Below are positions 35,084 to 43,721 of a DNA stretch of 64,000 nt, in pieces. Position numbers and translations under genes: made by a program. Origin of the DNA: Iamia sp038233075. GTDB lineage: Bacteria > Actinomycetota > Acidimicrobiia > Acidimicrobiales > Iamiaceae. Location: contig JBBSMQ010000012.1 of NCBI GenBank assembly GCA_038233075.1, positions 42,928-106,927 on the forward strand. Reading direction: 5' to 3'. Within the stretch, counting starts at the first letter, position 1, and every line of letters starts with the position of its first letter. The notes under the pieces were generated by a model. The model was given only the letters and a program-made list of their open reading frames with translations. It did no database searches and had not been told where the DNA came from.

Positions 35084-37786
35084 ATGGGACGGGTGGCGGG
35101 GCGGATGCGATCGTTGCTGCCCGACGACCCGGCCAACCCCGAGGACTGGCCCTTCCACCGGTGGTGGCGGGTGCTGCGGGTGCGGTACCTGGGCATCCTG
35201 CTGGTCGGCGTCGCCGCCGGTGCCCTCTTCCACTGGTGGCTGGCCCCGCTGATCATCCTGGGTGTCGGCGCCTACAACCTGCTGCACGAGGTCCACCTGC
35301 ACCGCCACCGTCGCCCGCCGGTGTGGCTACCGATCTCCGATGTGCTGATCGGAGCAGGGGTGATCGCCCTCGAGCCTCGCTCCCTCCTCCCGGGCACCCT
35401 CGTCATGCTCACCGCGGTCGCCTTCGCCGCCTCGTCGGGATCGCCCACCACACTCCGGTCGGTCACCCCCGCCATCGCCGCCATCGTGAGCGGCACCGTT
35501 GCGCTGGCTGGCCTCGCGGCCGTCGGCCGGATCGACGACCACGGGGCGAGCGCGGTGGCGTTCGGGGTCAGCAGCGCCATGGTCCTGCTCGGTCTGGGCA
35601 CGCTGGTCGACAGCGAGGCGCGGCTGCGACGACGGCTGGTCGGTCTCGTCGATCAGATCGACGCCGTGGTCTGGACCTGCGACCCCGAGACCCACCGCTT
35701 CACCTACGTCAACGGCCGCGCTCAGGACCTGCTCGGGTTCTCTCCACGGGAGTGGCAGGAGGAGGGCTTCTGGTGGGACCGCCTCCACCCCAACGATCGG
35801 GTGCGGGTCGCCGAGGCCATGGCCGCCGGCAAGGTCCACGACCTCTCGTACCGCATGGTCGACGCCCACGGGGCCACGGTGCACGTGCTGGACCGGGTCG
35901 CGCCCGTGGCCGACGGGGCCGGCACCACCACCGAGCTCCACGGCGTCACCCTCGATGTGACCGAGCGGCGGTGGATCGAGCAGCGGTCTCGGCAGTTCGC
36001 TGACATCGTCGAGCACATCGAGCTCCCGCTGCTCGTGACCCGAGCCGACGGGTCCCCCGACGAGGGCCGGCTGGTCGTGCTGCTGGCCAACCCCGCGGCG
36101 CTGCGCCTGCTCGAGGATCGCGCCGGCGATGTGCGGGGCCGGCCCCTGCGCGACCTGCTCCCGGCCCTGGCCCCCCTGGCCACCCGGTTCGTCGAGGTGG
36201 CCACCACGGGACGGGCGCTGCGCTTGGACGACCTGACCCTGGGGGGGACCGGCGGTGACGACCGCCGAGCGGTGATCGACGCCTTCCCCCTCCCGGGCGG
36301 CCTGTTGGCCATCTCCCTGCAGGACACGACCGAGGTGTCCCAGGCCACCCAGGCCCTGCGCCGCCAGGCCCTCCACGACGCTCTCACCGGTCTCCCGAAC
36401 CGGGCCCAGCTCGACGAGGTGATGCGGGCCCAGGTGGCCGCAGCCCAGGCCGCGGGCCACCGGGTGGCCCTGCTCATGATGGACCTGGACCAGTTCAAGG
36501 AGGTCAACGACGCGCTGGGCCACGGGGTCGGCGACCGCCTGCTGGTCGCGATCGCGGCTCGGCTGCGCAGCCTCCTCGGCCCCACCACCTTCGTGGCCCG
36601 CCTCGGCGGCGACGAGTTCGCGGTGCTGATGACCGGGCCCCACGTCGACGAGGAGGCGGCCCGTTCGACGGCCGAGGTGGTGGTGACGAGCCTGCGCGCT
36701 CCGTTCACGGTCGACGACCTCCGCCTCCAGACCAACGTCAGCATCGGCATCGCCCTGGGGCCCGACCACGCAGCCGACACCGACGAGCTGGTCCGCCGCG
36801 CCGACGTCGCCATGTACATCGCCAAGCGCTCCGGCACCGGCTCGGCCACCTACCGCCCCGAGGCCGACTCGTCGAGCGTGGCCCGCCTGACCCTCATCGG
36901 CGACCTCCGAGACGCCGTCCCGGCGGGCCAGCTCGTCCTGCACTACCAACCGGTCATCGACCTGGCCCGGCGCACCGTCGTGTCCACCGAGGCCCTCGTG
37001 CGCTGGCAGCACCCGGAGCACGGGCTGATCATGCCCGACGAGTTCATCTCGCTGGCCGCCCTGTCCGGCGCCACCCGGCCCATGGCCCACTGGGTGCTGC
37101 GGGAGGCAACCAGGGCCGCGGCCGCATGGCAGGCCGACGGCCACGACGTCAGCGTGGCCGTCAACCTCTCGGTGCGGAACCTCTTCGACCGGGACCTCCT
37201 GGGAGTGACCGAGGCGGCCCTCGAGGCGTCCGGGCTCCCCGCGTCCCAGCTCATCGTGGAGCTGACCGAGAGCGAGCTGATGGAGGATCCCTCGGTGGGT
37301 CTGGCCCAGTTCGAGGCCTTCCAGGCCCTCGGGGTGCGCACCTCGGTCGATGACTTCGGCACGGGATACTCCTCGCTCACCTACCTGCGGGACCTGCCCC
37401 TCAGCGAGATCAAGGTCGATCGCAGCTTCGTGGGGGCCATGCACCTCCGGGGCGGGGCCTTCACCATCGTCCGCTCCATGATCGACATGGGCCACAACCT
37501 CGGTCTCGAGGTGGTGGCCGAGGGCGTGGAGCACGACGACGACGTCCCGACGTTGACCCGGTTGGGATGCGACCGGGCCCAGGGCTTCCACTTCGCCCGA
37601 CCGATGCCCTACGAGGATCTGCGGGCCTGGATCGATGCGTACGGGCGGAGAGACGACGCGCCCCTCTCCGTGGCGGCCGATCAGGCGCCACTCGTGTCGA
37701 GCGGGGACAGGCCCGCTCCGTCGGTGGCAGCGAGCGGCCGTCAACGACCTGAGGCTCGGAGCGACACGGCCCCGGCTGAGATGTGA
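35084..37786 (+). CDS. Membrane PAS-GGDEF-EAL cyclic-di-GMP protein
   Basis: 900 residues: an N-terminal membrane region of about 5-6 TM helices (30-165), a PAS domain (about 185-300), a second PAS-like domain (about 310-425), GGDEF (430-595) and EAL (605-850). The GGDEF motif is intact (RLGGDEFAVL, about 507-516) and so is EAL (STEALVRW, about 633-640), with DDFGTGYSSL and EVVAEGVE downstream, so both cyclase and phosphodiesterase could be active. The PAS input is unknown. The tail (850-900) is disordered. ATG 35084 is 7 nt after TAGGGT (35071-35076), a leaderless arrangement. Confidence 0.92.
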   Translation: MGRVAGRMRSLLPDDPANPEDWPFHRWWRVLRVRYLGILLVGVAAGALFHWWLAPLIILGVGAYNLLHEVHLHRHRRPPVWLPISDVLIGAGVIALEPRSLLPGTLVMLTAVAFAASSGSPTTLRSVTPAIAAIVSGTVALAGLAAVGRIDDHGASAVAFGVSSAMVLLGLGTLVDSEARLRRRLVGLVDQIDAVVWTCDPETHRFTYVNGRAQDLLGFSPREWQEEGFWWDRLHPNDRVRVAEAMAAGKVHDLSYRMVDAHGATVHVLDRVAPVADGAGTTTELHGVTLDVTERRWIEQRSRQFADIVEHIELPLLVTRADGSPDEGRLVVLLANPAALRLLEDRAGDVRGRPLRDLLPALAPLATRFVEVATTGRALRLDDLTLGGTGGDDRRAVIDAFPLPGGLLAISLQDTTEVSQATQALRRQALHDALTGLPNRAQLDEVMRAQVAAAQAAGHRVALLMMDLDQFKEVNDALGHGVGDRLLVAIAARLRSLLGPTTFVARLGGDEFAVLMTGPHVDEEAARSTAEVVVTSLRAPFTVDDLRLQTNVSIGIALGPDHAADTDELVRRADVAMYIAKRSGTGSATYRPEADSSSVARLTLIGDLRDAVPAGQLVLHYQPVIDLARRTVVSTEALVRWQHPEHGLIMPDEFISLAALSGATRPMAHWVLREATRAAAAWQADGHDVSVAVNLSVRNLFDRDLLGVTEAALEASGLPASQLIVELTESELMEDPSVGLAQFEAFQALGVRTSVDDFGTGYSSLTYLRDLPLSEIKVDRSFVGAMHLRGGAFTIVRSMIDMGHNLGLEVVAEGVEHDDDVPTLTRLGCDRAQGFHFARPMPYEDLRAWIDAYGRRDDAPLSVAADQAPLVSSGDRPAPSVAASGRQRPEARSDTAPAEM

Positions 37787-37819
37787 GCGGGTCGGCGGTG
37801 CTCGGTAGCCTCGCCGACC

Positions 37820-39427
37820 ATGACGACGACGACGACCGCGACTCCTGATCTCGCTGCTGCCGCCGCAGCCCTCGACGACGCCCAGGCCGTGGTCGACGCG
37901 GCCGTGACCGTCCTCGCTCGCGAGTCGATCGACGCCCGTCAGGTGCTGGCCTACGAGGCGGCCCACGCCGCGGCGGCCATCGCCACCGGGCGGGGACTGC
38001 TCGACTACGCGGGCAAGGGGGACCTGGAGGCCCGGATCACCTGCGCCTTCGTCGCCGACGCGGTCGGTGAGCTGGCCGGGAAGCTGTTCGGCCGGGAGGG
38101 TGAGTGGGGCGTCGAACCCGGCGCGCTCGACGGCACCCGTGGCTTCCTGGCCGACTTCCGAGACCCCGCCCTGCTCACCACGATCGACAGCGACGGCCCC
38201 CGCCACCTCGACGGTGACTTCGAGCTGGTGGCCGACACCTTCCGGCGCTTCGCGGAGAAGGAGCTGGCCCCGATCGCCGAGCACATCCACCGGGAGAACA
38301 GCGACATCCCGGAGGAGATCATCACCGGGTTGGCCGAGCTCGGTGCCTTCGGTCTCTCCATCCCCACCGAGTACGGCGGCTACGGCGAGGGCGGCGAGGG
38401 CGAGTACATCGGCATGGTCGTGGCCACCGAGGAGCTGTCGCGGGGCTCCCTCGGCGCCGGCGGCTCGCTCATCACCCGGCCCGAGATCCTGGCCCGAGCC
38501 CTCATCGCCGGCGGCACCGAGGAGCAGAAGGCGCACTGGCTGCCCCTGCTGGCCTCGGCCGAGATCATGAACGCGGTCGCCGTCACCGAACCGGACTACG
38601 GCTCCGACGTGGCCGGGGTGAAGGTCACCGCCACCCCCACCGACGGCGGCTGGCTCATCAACGGCGTCAAGACCTGGTGCACCTTCGGCGCCCGGGCCGA
38701 CGTGCTGCTACTGCTGGCCCGCACCGACCCGGACCGGAGCAAGGGCCACCGGGGGCTGTCGATGTTCATCGTCCCCAAGCCCCGAGGCGAGGGGCACGGC
38801 TTCCAGTTCACCCAGGAGGCCGTCGACGGCGCCCCTGGCGGCGGGAGGATGGAGGGCCGTCCCATCGACACCATCGGCTACCGAGGCATGCACTCCTACG
38901 AGGTCGCCCTGGAGGACTGGTTCGTCCCGGCCGACAACCTGATCGGCATGGAGGGTGGCGAGGGCCGCGGCTTCTATTACCAGATGGCGGGGTTCGAGAA
39001 CGGGCGCATCCAGACCGCGGCCCGCGCCATCGGCGTGATGCAGGCCGCCTACGAGGCCGCCCGCCAGTACGCCCTCGACCGCAAGGTGTTCGGCCAGCCC
39101 ATCGCCGAGTACCAGCTGACCCAGGCCAAGCTGGGTCGCATGGCGGTGTTGATCCAGGCCAGCCGCCAGTTCGCCTACGTGGTGGCCAAGCTCATGGCCA
39201 AGGACGAGGGCCAGATGGAGGCCACCCTCATCAAGGCCTACGTGTGCAAGGCGGCCGAGTGGGTCACCCGCGAGGCCATGCAGATCCACGGCGGCATGGG
39301 CTACGCCGAGGAGTACGACGTGAGCCGCTACTTCGTCGACGCCCGCGTGCTCTCGATCTTCGAGGGTGCGGATGAGACCCTCTGCCTCAAGGTCATCGCC
39401 CGCAAGCTGGTCGCCGACGCCGGCTAG
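37820..39427 (+). CDS. mcd: Acyl-CoA dehydrogenase resembling (2S)-methylsuccinyl-CoA dehydrogenase
   Basis: 535 residues, longer than ordinary acyl-CoA dehydrogenases (about 380) because of an N-terminal helical extension (1-135) with LAYEAAHAAAAIATGRGLLDY and ARITCAFVADAV. From memory this extension and the GPRHLDGDFELVADTFRRFAE junction characterise Mcd of the ethylmalonyl-CoA pathway, which makes mesaconyl-CoA. Core motifs: AVTEPDYGSDVAG (FAD/substrate), QIHGGMGYAEEYDVSRYFVDARVLSIFEGADE. ATG 37820 is 8 nt after TAGCCT (37806-37811). Pathway partners (Ccr, Ecm) are not in the window, so the pathway is inferred. Its stop overlaps the end of the minus-strand pseudogene. Confidence 0.8.
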   Translation: MTTTTTATPDLAAAAAALDDAQAVVDAAVTVLARESIDARQVLAYEAAHAAAAIATGRGLLDYAGKGDLEARITCAFVADAVGELAGKLFGREGEWGVEPGALDGTRGFLADFRDPALLTTIDSDGPRHLDGDFELVADTFRRFAEKELAPIAEHIHRENSDIPEEIITGLAELGAFGLSIPTEYGGYGEGGEGEYIGMVVATEELSRGSLGAGGSLITRPEILARALIAGGTEEQKAHWLPLLASAEIMNAVAVTEPDYGSDVAGVKVTATPTDGGWLINGVKTWCTFGARADVLLLLARTDPDRSKGHRGLSMFIVPKPRGEGHGFQFTQEAVDGAPGGGRMEGRPIDTIGYRGMHSYEVALEDWFVPADNLIGMEGGEGRGFYYQMAGFENGRIQTAARAIGVMQAAYEAARQYALDRKVFGQPIAEYQLTQAKLGRMAVLIQASRQFAYVVAKLMAKDEGQMEATLIKAYVCKAAEWVTREAMQIHGGMGYAEEYDVSRYFVDARVLSIFEGADETLCLKVIARKLVADAG

Positions 39428-40201
39428 CCCAAATGCCGTGCGAGGACGACGGGCGCGATGGAGGTGCTGCCGGGGACCGTGTTGCCGTCAACGGACGGGA
39501 ACGGCCCATTGTTCGACCCCCGGAACACCAGCGAGTCGTCGCCGCCCGGCGACCAAGGCTCGATGGAGTAGGTGCCAACCGGCCCCTCGCCGTTACTGAG
39601 CACCTCACCTCCGTTGTTGCCGTCGGCGACGCAGGCCTCGATCTGATCCCGCGCGTCGTCGAGGACACGTCGGCCTCGGGCAGGGCCACCACGGAGTGGA
39701 TCACGCCGTGTGTCGTCGGGCAGGGATCCGAACCAGATCCCGACGCCGTCCACGTCGATCCCGGATGAGGTCGGCCAGTGGGTTCCCACGGTGGCCGGCG
39801 GGGCACAGCGGCGGCGACTCCTCGGCTCGCAACTGAGCCTCGCCGGTGCCGAGGTCCCAGTCGCCCTCGGGCAGGTCGTCGACGGTGAGGAGGGCCGTGC
39901 GGAGCTCTGCTTCCGATGGCGAGCCGGGCGGCGGCTCTATCCTCCACCGATCGTCGGACGGCCCCTGTCAGCGCTCGGTCCTCGGATGGGCCTCGTCGGC
40001 GTCGCTACCGACGGCCTGCCCGACGGTCCGGCCCTTCTCGGGTCGTGCCGTGCTGGGGGCAGGGGTCTCGGTGGTGGGGGCACCGGCCGAGGCCTGCTCG
40101 GCGGCGTCGTCGGTGACGCAACCGAGAGCACCGACCGCCAGGGCGACCACCGCAGCCGCCTCCGCCACCCGTCGGCCGGACGACACGCATCGTCTCGTCA
40201 T
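39424..40201 (-). pseudogene. Frameshifted lipoprotein with PknH-like sensor-type domain
   Basis: ATG 40201 opens MTRRCVSSGRR, a hydrophobic stretch and the lipobox VGALGC, then a Thr/Pro/Ala linker, but that frame stops at 39968. About 40 bp on, another frame reads AELRTALLTVDDLPEGDWDL, the opening of sensor-type lipoprotein domains. A third reads GVIHSVVALPEADV. A fourth segment, DDARDQIEACVADG...YSIEPWSPGGDDSLVF, runs to the stop at 39424-39426. Joined, these make one normal actinobacterial lipoprotein of about 210 residues, so at least three shifts have broken it. It overlaps the stop of the convergent dehydrogenase. Confidence 0.7.
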
Positions 40202-40264
40202 CGAGCCCCATCGGCCCCGGACGCCCGAGCATGAGGGTGCCGCACCCCCCGATCCCCAAGCGGA

Positions 40265-40298
40265 GACCGGGTGGACACCCCCGAGTGTCCACCCGGTC
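40265..40298. terminator. 14-bp perfect hairpin
   Basis: GACCGGGTGGACAC-CCCCGA-GTGTCCACCCGGTC: 14-bp perfect stem, 6-nt loop. It lies 49 bp after the stop of the minus-strand PIG-L gene and 64 bp before the start of the lipoprotein pseudogene. Probably terminates PIG-L transcription; an operator role is possible. Confidence 0.65.
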
Positions 40299-40346
40299 GC
40301 GTCGGCGGGAAGAGGGACGGCGGACATCCCCGGCGAGCGACGCGGA

Positions 40347-41090
40347 CTACATCGACAGGAGCTCGAAGGCGGAGCCCGGCACACCGCCGAAGCGGGTCGC
40401 CACGTGCTCGGCCATGCCGCGCAAGAAGGTGTCAGGGTCGGTCATGGGACCGTCGCCCAGACCGTCGAGGTAGGCCCGGTGGGCCGCCAGCGACGCAACG
40501 GCCCGGTCGATGGTCGCCCCCACGTCGACCGCGTGGGTCGCCTCGGGCGACCCCGACACCGCCACCCAGCGCACGCCGTCCCACCTCTCCAGGCCCTCGC
40601 CCTCGGCCAGCTCGCGGAAGACCCACCGGTTGGCGGCATCGCGGACGGCATCGATCGTCGCCTGCCCCGCCACCGTGTGGTCGGCCATGTTGATCGCACC
40701 GGGACCGAAGGTGGCGCGGTGGTTCAGGGTCAGGACCAGCTCGGGCCGGACCCGGCGGACGGCCCGGGCGATGTCGCGCCGCAGGTCGAGGCCGGGCACG
40801 AGCATGCCGTCGGGGTGGTCGAGGATCTGGAGGTCGGTCACGCCGACGGCGGTGCACGCCAGGCGCTGCTCCTCGGCCCGCAGCGAGCGGGCCTCCTCGG
40901 GCGCCATAGAGTCGATGCCGGCCTCACCGGCGGTGATCAGCAGGTAGGCGACCTCCTTACCCTGGTCGGTCCAGCGGGCCACCGCGCCCGAGCCGCCGTA
41001 CTCCATGTCATCGGGGTGGGCCACGACGGCGAGGGCCGTGCTCCAGTCCTCGGGCATCGGCTCCAGCTGCGGTGCGGCGGTGTCGTCCAT
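40347..41090 (-). CDS. PIG-L/LmbE-family zinc deacetylase
   Basis: 247 residues. AHPDDMEYGGSG (His25, Asp28) is the zinc motif AHPDD of the LmbE/PIG-L family, and a later ligand likely lies in NMADHTVAG. Family members remove N-acetyl groups from GlcNAc-type sugars (PIG-L, MshB) or cleave mycothiol S-conjugates (Mca). At about 250 residues it is shorter than MshB and Mca, so a general sugar-amide deacetylase is the safest call. ATG 41090 (MDDTAAPQLEP) is used; the 12-residue in-frame extension is Arg-rich. A 14-bp hairpin follows. Confidence 0.88.
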   Translation of the reverse strand: MDDTAAPQLEPMPEDWSTALAVVAHPDDMEYGGSGAVARWTDQGKEVAYLLITAGEAGIDSMAPEEARSLRAEEQRLACTAVGVTDLQILDHPDGMLVPGLDLRRDIARAVRRVRPELVLTLNHRATFGPGAINMADHTVAGQATIDAVRDAANRWVFRELAEGEGLERWDGVRWVAVSGSPEATHAVDVGATIDRAVASLAAHRAYLDGLGDGPMTDPDTFLRGMAEHVATRFGGVPGSAFELLSM

Positions 41091-41100
41091 GCCCGCATCA

Positions 41101-41400
41101 TGGACGCGCCGCACCCTGCGCCGCACCTACCCGCGACAGGTCGACCTCGGAGGTGAGCGTTGGTGCGGCAGGGTCGATTTCGTCGCCGCCGACCTTCCCT
41201 TGGTGGCGGAGGTCGACAGCGAGACGTACCACACTGCGCTGAGCAGTGGGGCTGACGATGCCGTCCGCGAGGCAACCTTTGACCGACGCGGGCTTCACGG
41301 TCGTCCGGGTCACCGACCAGGAGGTCTGGCACGACCCAGGGTCGTCGTCGACCGTGTGCGAGCCACGCGCCACCTCCTGTTGCGTCAGAGGAAGGCGGCC
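41101..41400 (+). pseudogene. DUF559-type endonuclease-domain remnant
   Basis: RTYPRQVDLGGERWCGRVDFVAADLPLVAEVDSETYH (two pieces) is the core of the DUF559/Vsr-like domain, whose GRVDF...EVDS carries the nuclease acidic residues. Near 41275 the frame changes and the second half (LTDAGFTVVRVTDQEVWHDP) continues one frame over. No start or N-terminal half is present. Full-length homologues are about 300-residue actinobacterial proteins with an AbiEi-like N-terminus, so this is a decayed 3' fragment. Confidence 0.7.
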
Positions 41401-41406
41401 TGACGC

Positions 41407-41525
41407 CGTTCTGGGGCAGGTCTCGGGGGTCCCCACCCCCGCGGTCGACCCCACTTCGCGACCCCATCGTTCTGGGGCAGGTCCCGGGGGTCCCGACCCC
41501 CACCATCGACCCCACTTCGCAGGGG
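41407..41525. repeat. Tandem pair of CGTTCTGG elements, 61-bp period
   Basis: Two near-identical units start at 41407 and 41468 with CGTTCTGGGGCAGGTC, each containing a GGGGGTCCC...CCCCC hairpin and ending CGACCCCACTTCGC. They sit just past the stop of the minus-strand DUF885 gene (41531), the same placement as other copies of the family. Confidence 0.7.
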
Positions 41526-41530
41526 CTCCG

Positions 41531-42733
41531 TCAGGCGGCGGGAGCGACCAGGTCCTCGGGGGCGACCTGCTCGGTGAGAAGGCGCTCGAACCGGGCCGGG
41601 TCGCCGGCCACGAAGCGGCGGCACAGCTCGACGCCCTCGGTGTAGCAGAAGATGTACGCCCGCCAGGTCGGGTCCGAGATGAAGGAGATCTGCTTCTCGG
41701 CCCGGGCCCTCGGCAGCAGCAGCCACCGCTCGGCCCAGGCCACCACCTCGTCGGCCGGGCGACCCTCGGCGTGGAGCATGAGCGCCAGGTTGCCCCGGGC
41801 GCCGCTGACGGTGGCCAGCGCCCGACGCACCTCGGCCGCCCCCTCAGCGTCGAAGGTGACCCCGGCGGCGGCGAAGTGGGGGGCGACCTCGACCTCGTGA
41901 TCGACGCCGACCAGGCTCTCGAGAGCCAGGTCGGCCAGACCCTCCGCCACCAGGCACTGCGGGGTGCCGACGAGGAAGATCGACTCCTCCACCTGGCCCC
42001 GGCTGCGCACCAGGCCCACCTCCTTGCGGCAGTGCTCGGTGTGGTGGCCGGGGTAGGCCTCGTGGGCCACGAGGTGGGGCAGCACCAGCGACGGGACCGG
42101 CAGGTCGACGTTGATGGCCACCCGGCTCCGCAGCTCCCCCAGGTAGTAGTTGAAGCCGGACCAGGGCTTGTCGGTCTCGAGCACCCACTCCACCTGCTCG
42201 CCCTCGGGCAGACCGAAGGCGCGCTGGGTGCGTTCCCTCAGGTCGTCGGCCAGGTCGCGGATCAGCCCCTCCAACCACGCTGACGGCACCACTTGGGCCT
42301 CACGCCACGCGATGATGCGTTCGCGCACCGACCCGGTCCCGGGGAGGACGGCCTGGAGGAGCTGGTGGGCCTCGGCCAGGGCGTCCTCGGTCACTCGGCG
42401 AGGCCGGACGCCGTAGCTCAGCTCGACCTCGTCGAGGTAGGCCACGTCCTCCCCGGCCAGCTTGCGGGCCAGGGTGTGGAGCCCGACGGCCTGGGCCCGA
42501 ACCCACGCTCGGCGGCGCCCGTCCACATCGGGGTCGGCTCCCCCGTCGAGGTCGGCCACCAGCCGGGCCGCCTCGGCCACCAGCGCGGGCAGGGGGGCCG
42601 GGGCACCCTCGTCGGCATCGATCCGCCACGCCTCCGGGCCGTAGTAGGCGTCGACCAGGCCGTCGAGGTGGCGGCCCAGGGCCAGGCCGAGTCGCACGTA
42701 GCGCTCGGCCAGGCCCGGCTCGTCAGCCGTCAC
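41531..42733 (-). CDS. DUF885 family metallopeptidase-like protein
   Basis: 400 residues. LVAHEAYPGHHTEHC holds the HExxPGHH signature of DUF885 proteins, which are predicted gluzincin-like zinc peptidases. Most of the rest is helical. No signal peptide, so cytoplasmic. Shorter than the 550-600 residue secreted DUF885 proteins. GTG 42733 is the start. It lies in an 18-bp direct repeat (42730-42766) that duplicates the initiation region. Two CGTTCTGG elements follow the stop. The function is probably peptide or amino-acid-ester hydrolysis; substrate unknown. Confidence 0.85.
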   Translation of the reverse strand: MTADEPGLAERYVRLGLALGRHLDGLVDAYYGPEAWRIDADEGAPAPLPALVAEAARLVADLDGGADPDVDGRRRAWVRAQAVGLHTLARKLAGEDVAYLDEVELSYGVRPRRVTEDALAEAHQLLQAVLPGTGSVRERIIAWREAQVVPSAWLEGLIRDLADDLRERTQRAFGLPEGEQVEWVLETDKPWSGFNYYLGELRSRVAINVDLPVPSLVLPHLVAHEAYPGHHTEHCRKEVGLVRSRGQVEESIFLVGTPQCLVAEGLADLALESLVGVDHEVEVAPHFAAAGVTFDAEGAAEVRRALATVSGARGNLALMLHAEGRPADEVVAWAERWLLLPRARAEKQISFISDPTWRAYIFCYTEGVELCRRFVAGDPARFERLLTEQVAPEDLVAPAA

Positions 42734-42766
42734 GGGTGCACCTGCGCATCACGGGTGCACCTGCGC
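42730..42766. repeat. 18-bp tandem direct repeat over the DUF885 start
   Basis: TCACGGGTGCACCTGCGC occurs at 42730-42747 and 42749-42766 (period 19). Each contains the palindrome GGTGCACC. The start codon of the DUF885 gene lies inside the first copy. The second copy supplies an out-of-frame GTG that would encode a 9-codon peptide overlapping the true start. Confidence 0.75.
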
Positions 42767-42876
42767 CGCGCCGTCGTGGGTCGACGCAGCTCGCCGATCG
42801 GAGCACGGTGCTGGGCGGCGGTCGGGTCGCTCCAAGAGCCGGGATCCAGCCCAGGTCCGGAGAGCCACGGTCGGCT

Positions 42877-42944
42877 GCTCAGAACCCGCGCGGATCGGTC
42901 GTCGCGAGACATCGCCTCGTCGAGCTCCACGGCGGGTTCTGAGC
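42877..42944. repeat. 13-bp long-loop inverted repeat
   Basis: GCTCAGAACCCGC (42877-42889) pairs with GCGGGTTCTGAGC (42932-42944). Like the repeat at 19414 it begins GCTCAGA and ends TCTGAGC, and it lies next to a TGAGAGGCC element (42979-42987). The rest of the 251-bp gap 42734-42984 holds no gene I can support. Confidence 0.65.
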
Positions 42945-42984
42945 CGATCTGGCCTGGCTCGGTCATGCCTATCCGCTGGGCCTC

Positions 42985-43671
42985 TCAGTCCAGCTCGGCG
43001 TGCAGGAAGGCCACCGTCTGCTCCCACGCCTGAGCCGACACCTCGGCGTCGTGGACCTCGGGACGGGTGTCGTTGAAGAAGGCGTGGTCGACGCCGGGCC
43101 AGATGGTGAGCTCGACGTCGACCCCGGCCTCCTTGAGGTCGGCCTCGAGGGACCGGGCCTGGTCGGGGCCGAAGTTCTCGTCCTGCTCGGCGAAGTTGCC
43201 CCGCACCTTGGCCTGGAGGTTCGTCCAGTCGGGCTGGGCGTGCTCCCAAGGGATGAGGCCGTACCAGGGGGCGCAGGCGACGAACGCGGCGGGCCGCTCC
43301 GCCGCCACCACCAGGGCCAGACCGCCGCCCATGCAGAACCCGGTGACGCCGAGGTGGGTGCTGCTGGTGAACTCGTGCTCCTGGAGGTAGGCGATGGCGC
43401 CGGACATGTCCGCCACGGCCTGGTCGAGGTTCAGCGCCATCATCAGCTTGCCGGCCTCATCGGGCTCGGTGGTCGTCTCGCCGTGGTAGAGGTCGGGCGC
43501 CAGGGCGACGAAGCCCTCGGCCGCGAAGCGGTCGCACACGTCACGGATGTGGTCGACGAGCCCCCACCACTCCTGGATCACCAGGAGTCCGGGTCCGGAT
43601 CCGGACTCGGGCACCGCCAGGTAGCCGTGGCCGGCGTCGTCGCCGATCGAGAAGTCGATGTTCTGACCCAT
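42985..43671 (-). CDS. Dienelactone hydrolase family protein
   Basis: 228 residues, alpha/beta hydrolase. GFCMGGG places a Cys nucleophile at 113 (rather than Ser), Glu34 in VIQEWWG is the conserved residue that gates the Cys, and DHAFFND near the C-terminus provides the His. These are the dienelactone hydrolase features; the physiological substrate in a non-aromatic-degrading context is uncertain. ATG 43671 lies 7 nt after TAGGGT (43684-43679) with no Shine-Dalgarno. The TGA stop is part of a TGAGAGGCC element. Confidence 0.9.
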   Translation of the reverse strand: MGQNIDFSIGDDAGHGYLAVPESGSGPGLLVIQEWWGLVDHIRDVCDRFAAEGFVALAPDLYHGETTTEPDEAGKLMMALNLDQAVADMSGAIAYLQEHEFTSSTHLGVTGFCMGGGLALVVAAERPAAFVACAPWYGLIPWEHAQPDWTNLQAKVRGNFAEQDENFGPDQARSLEADLKEAGVDVELTIWPGVDHAFFNDTRPEVHDAEVSAQAWEQTVAFLHAELD

Positions 43672-43721
43672 GGCGCCGACCCTATCCAGACCGGGTGCGA
43701 GCGACGCCCCCGGCCGAGACC

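Noticed and set aside
35327..38536. 1069-codon minus-strand frame opposite the GGDEF-EAL gene
   Set aside because: Antisense shadow; the plus strand has intact GGDEF and EAL motifs and a promoter.
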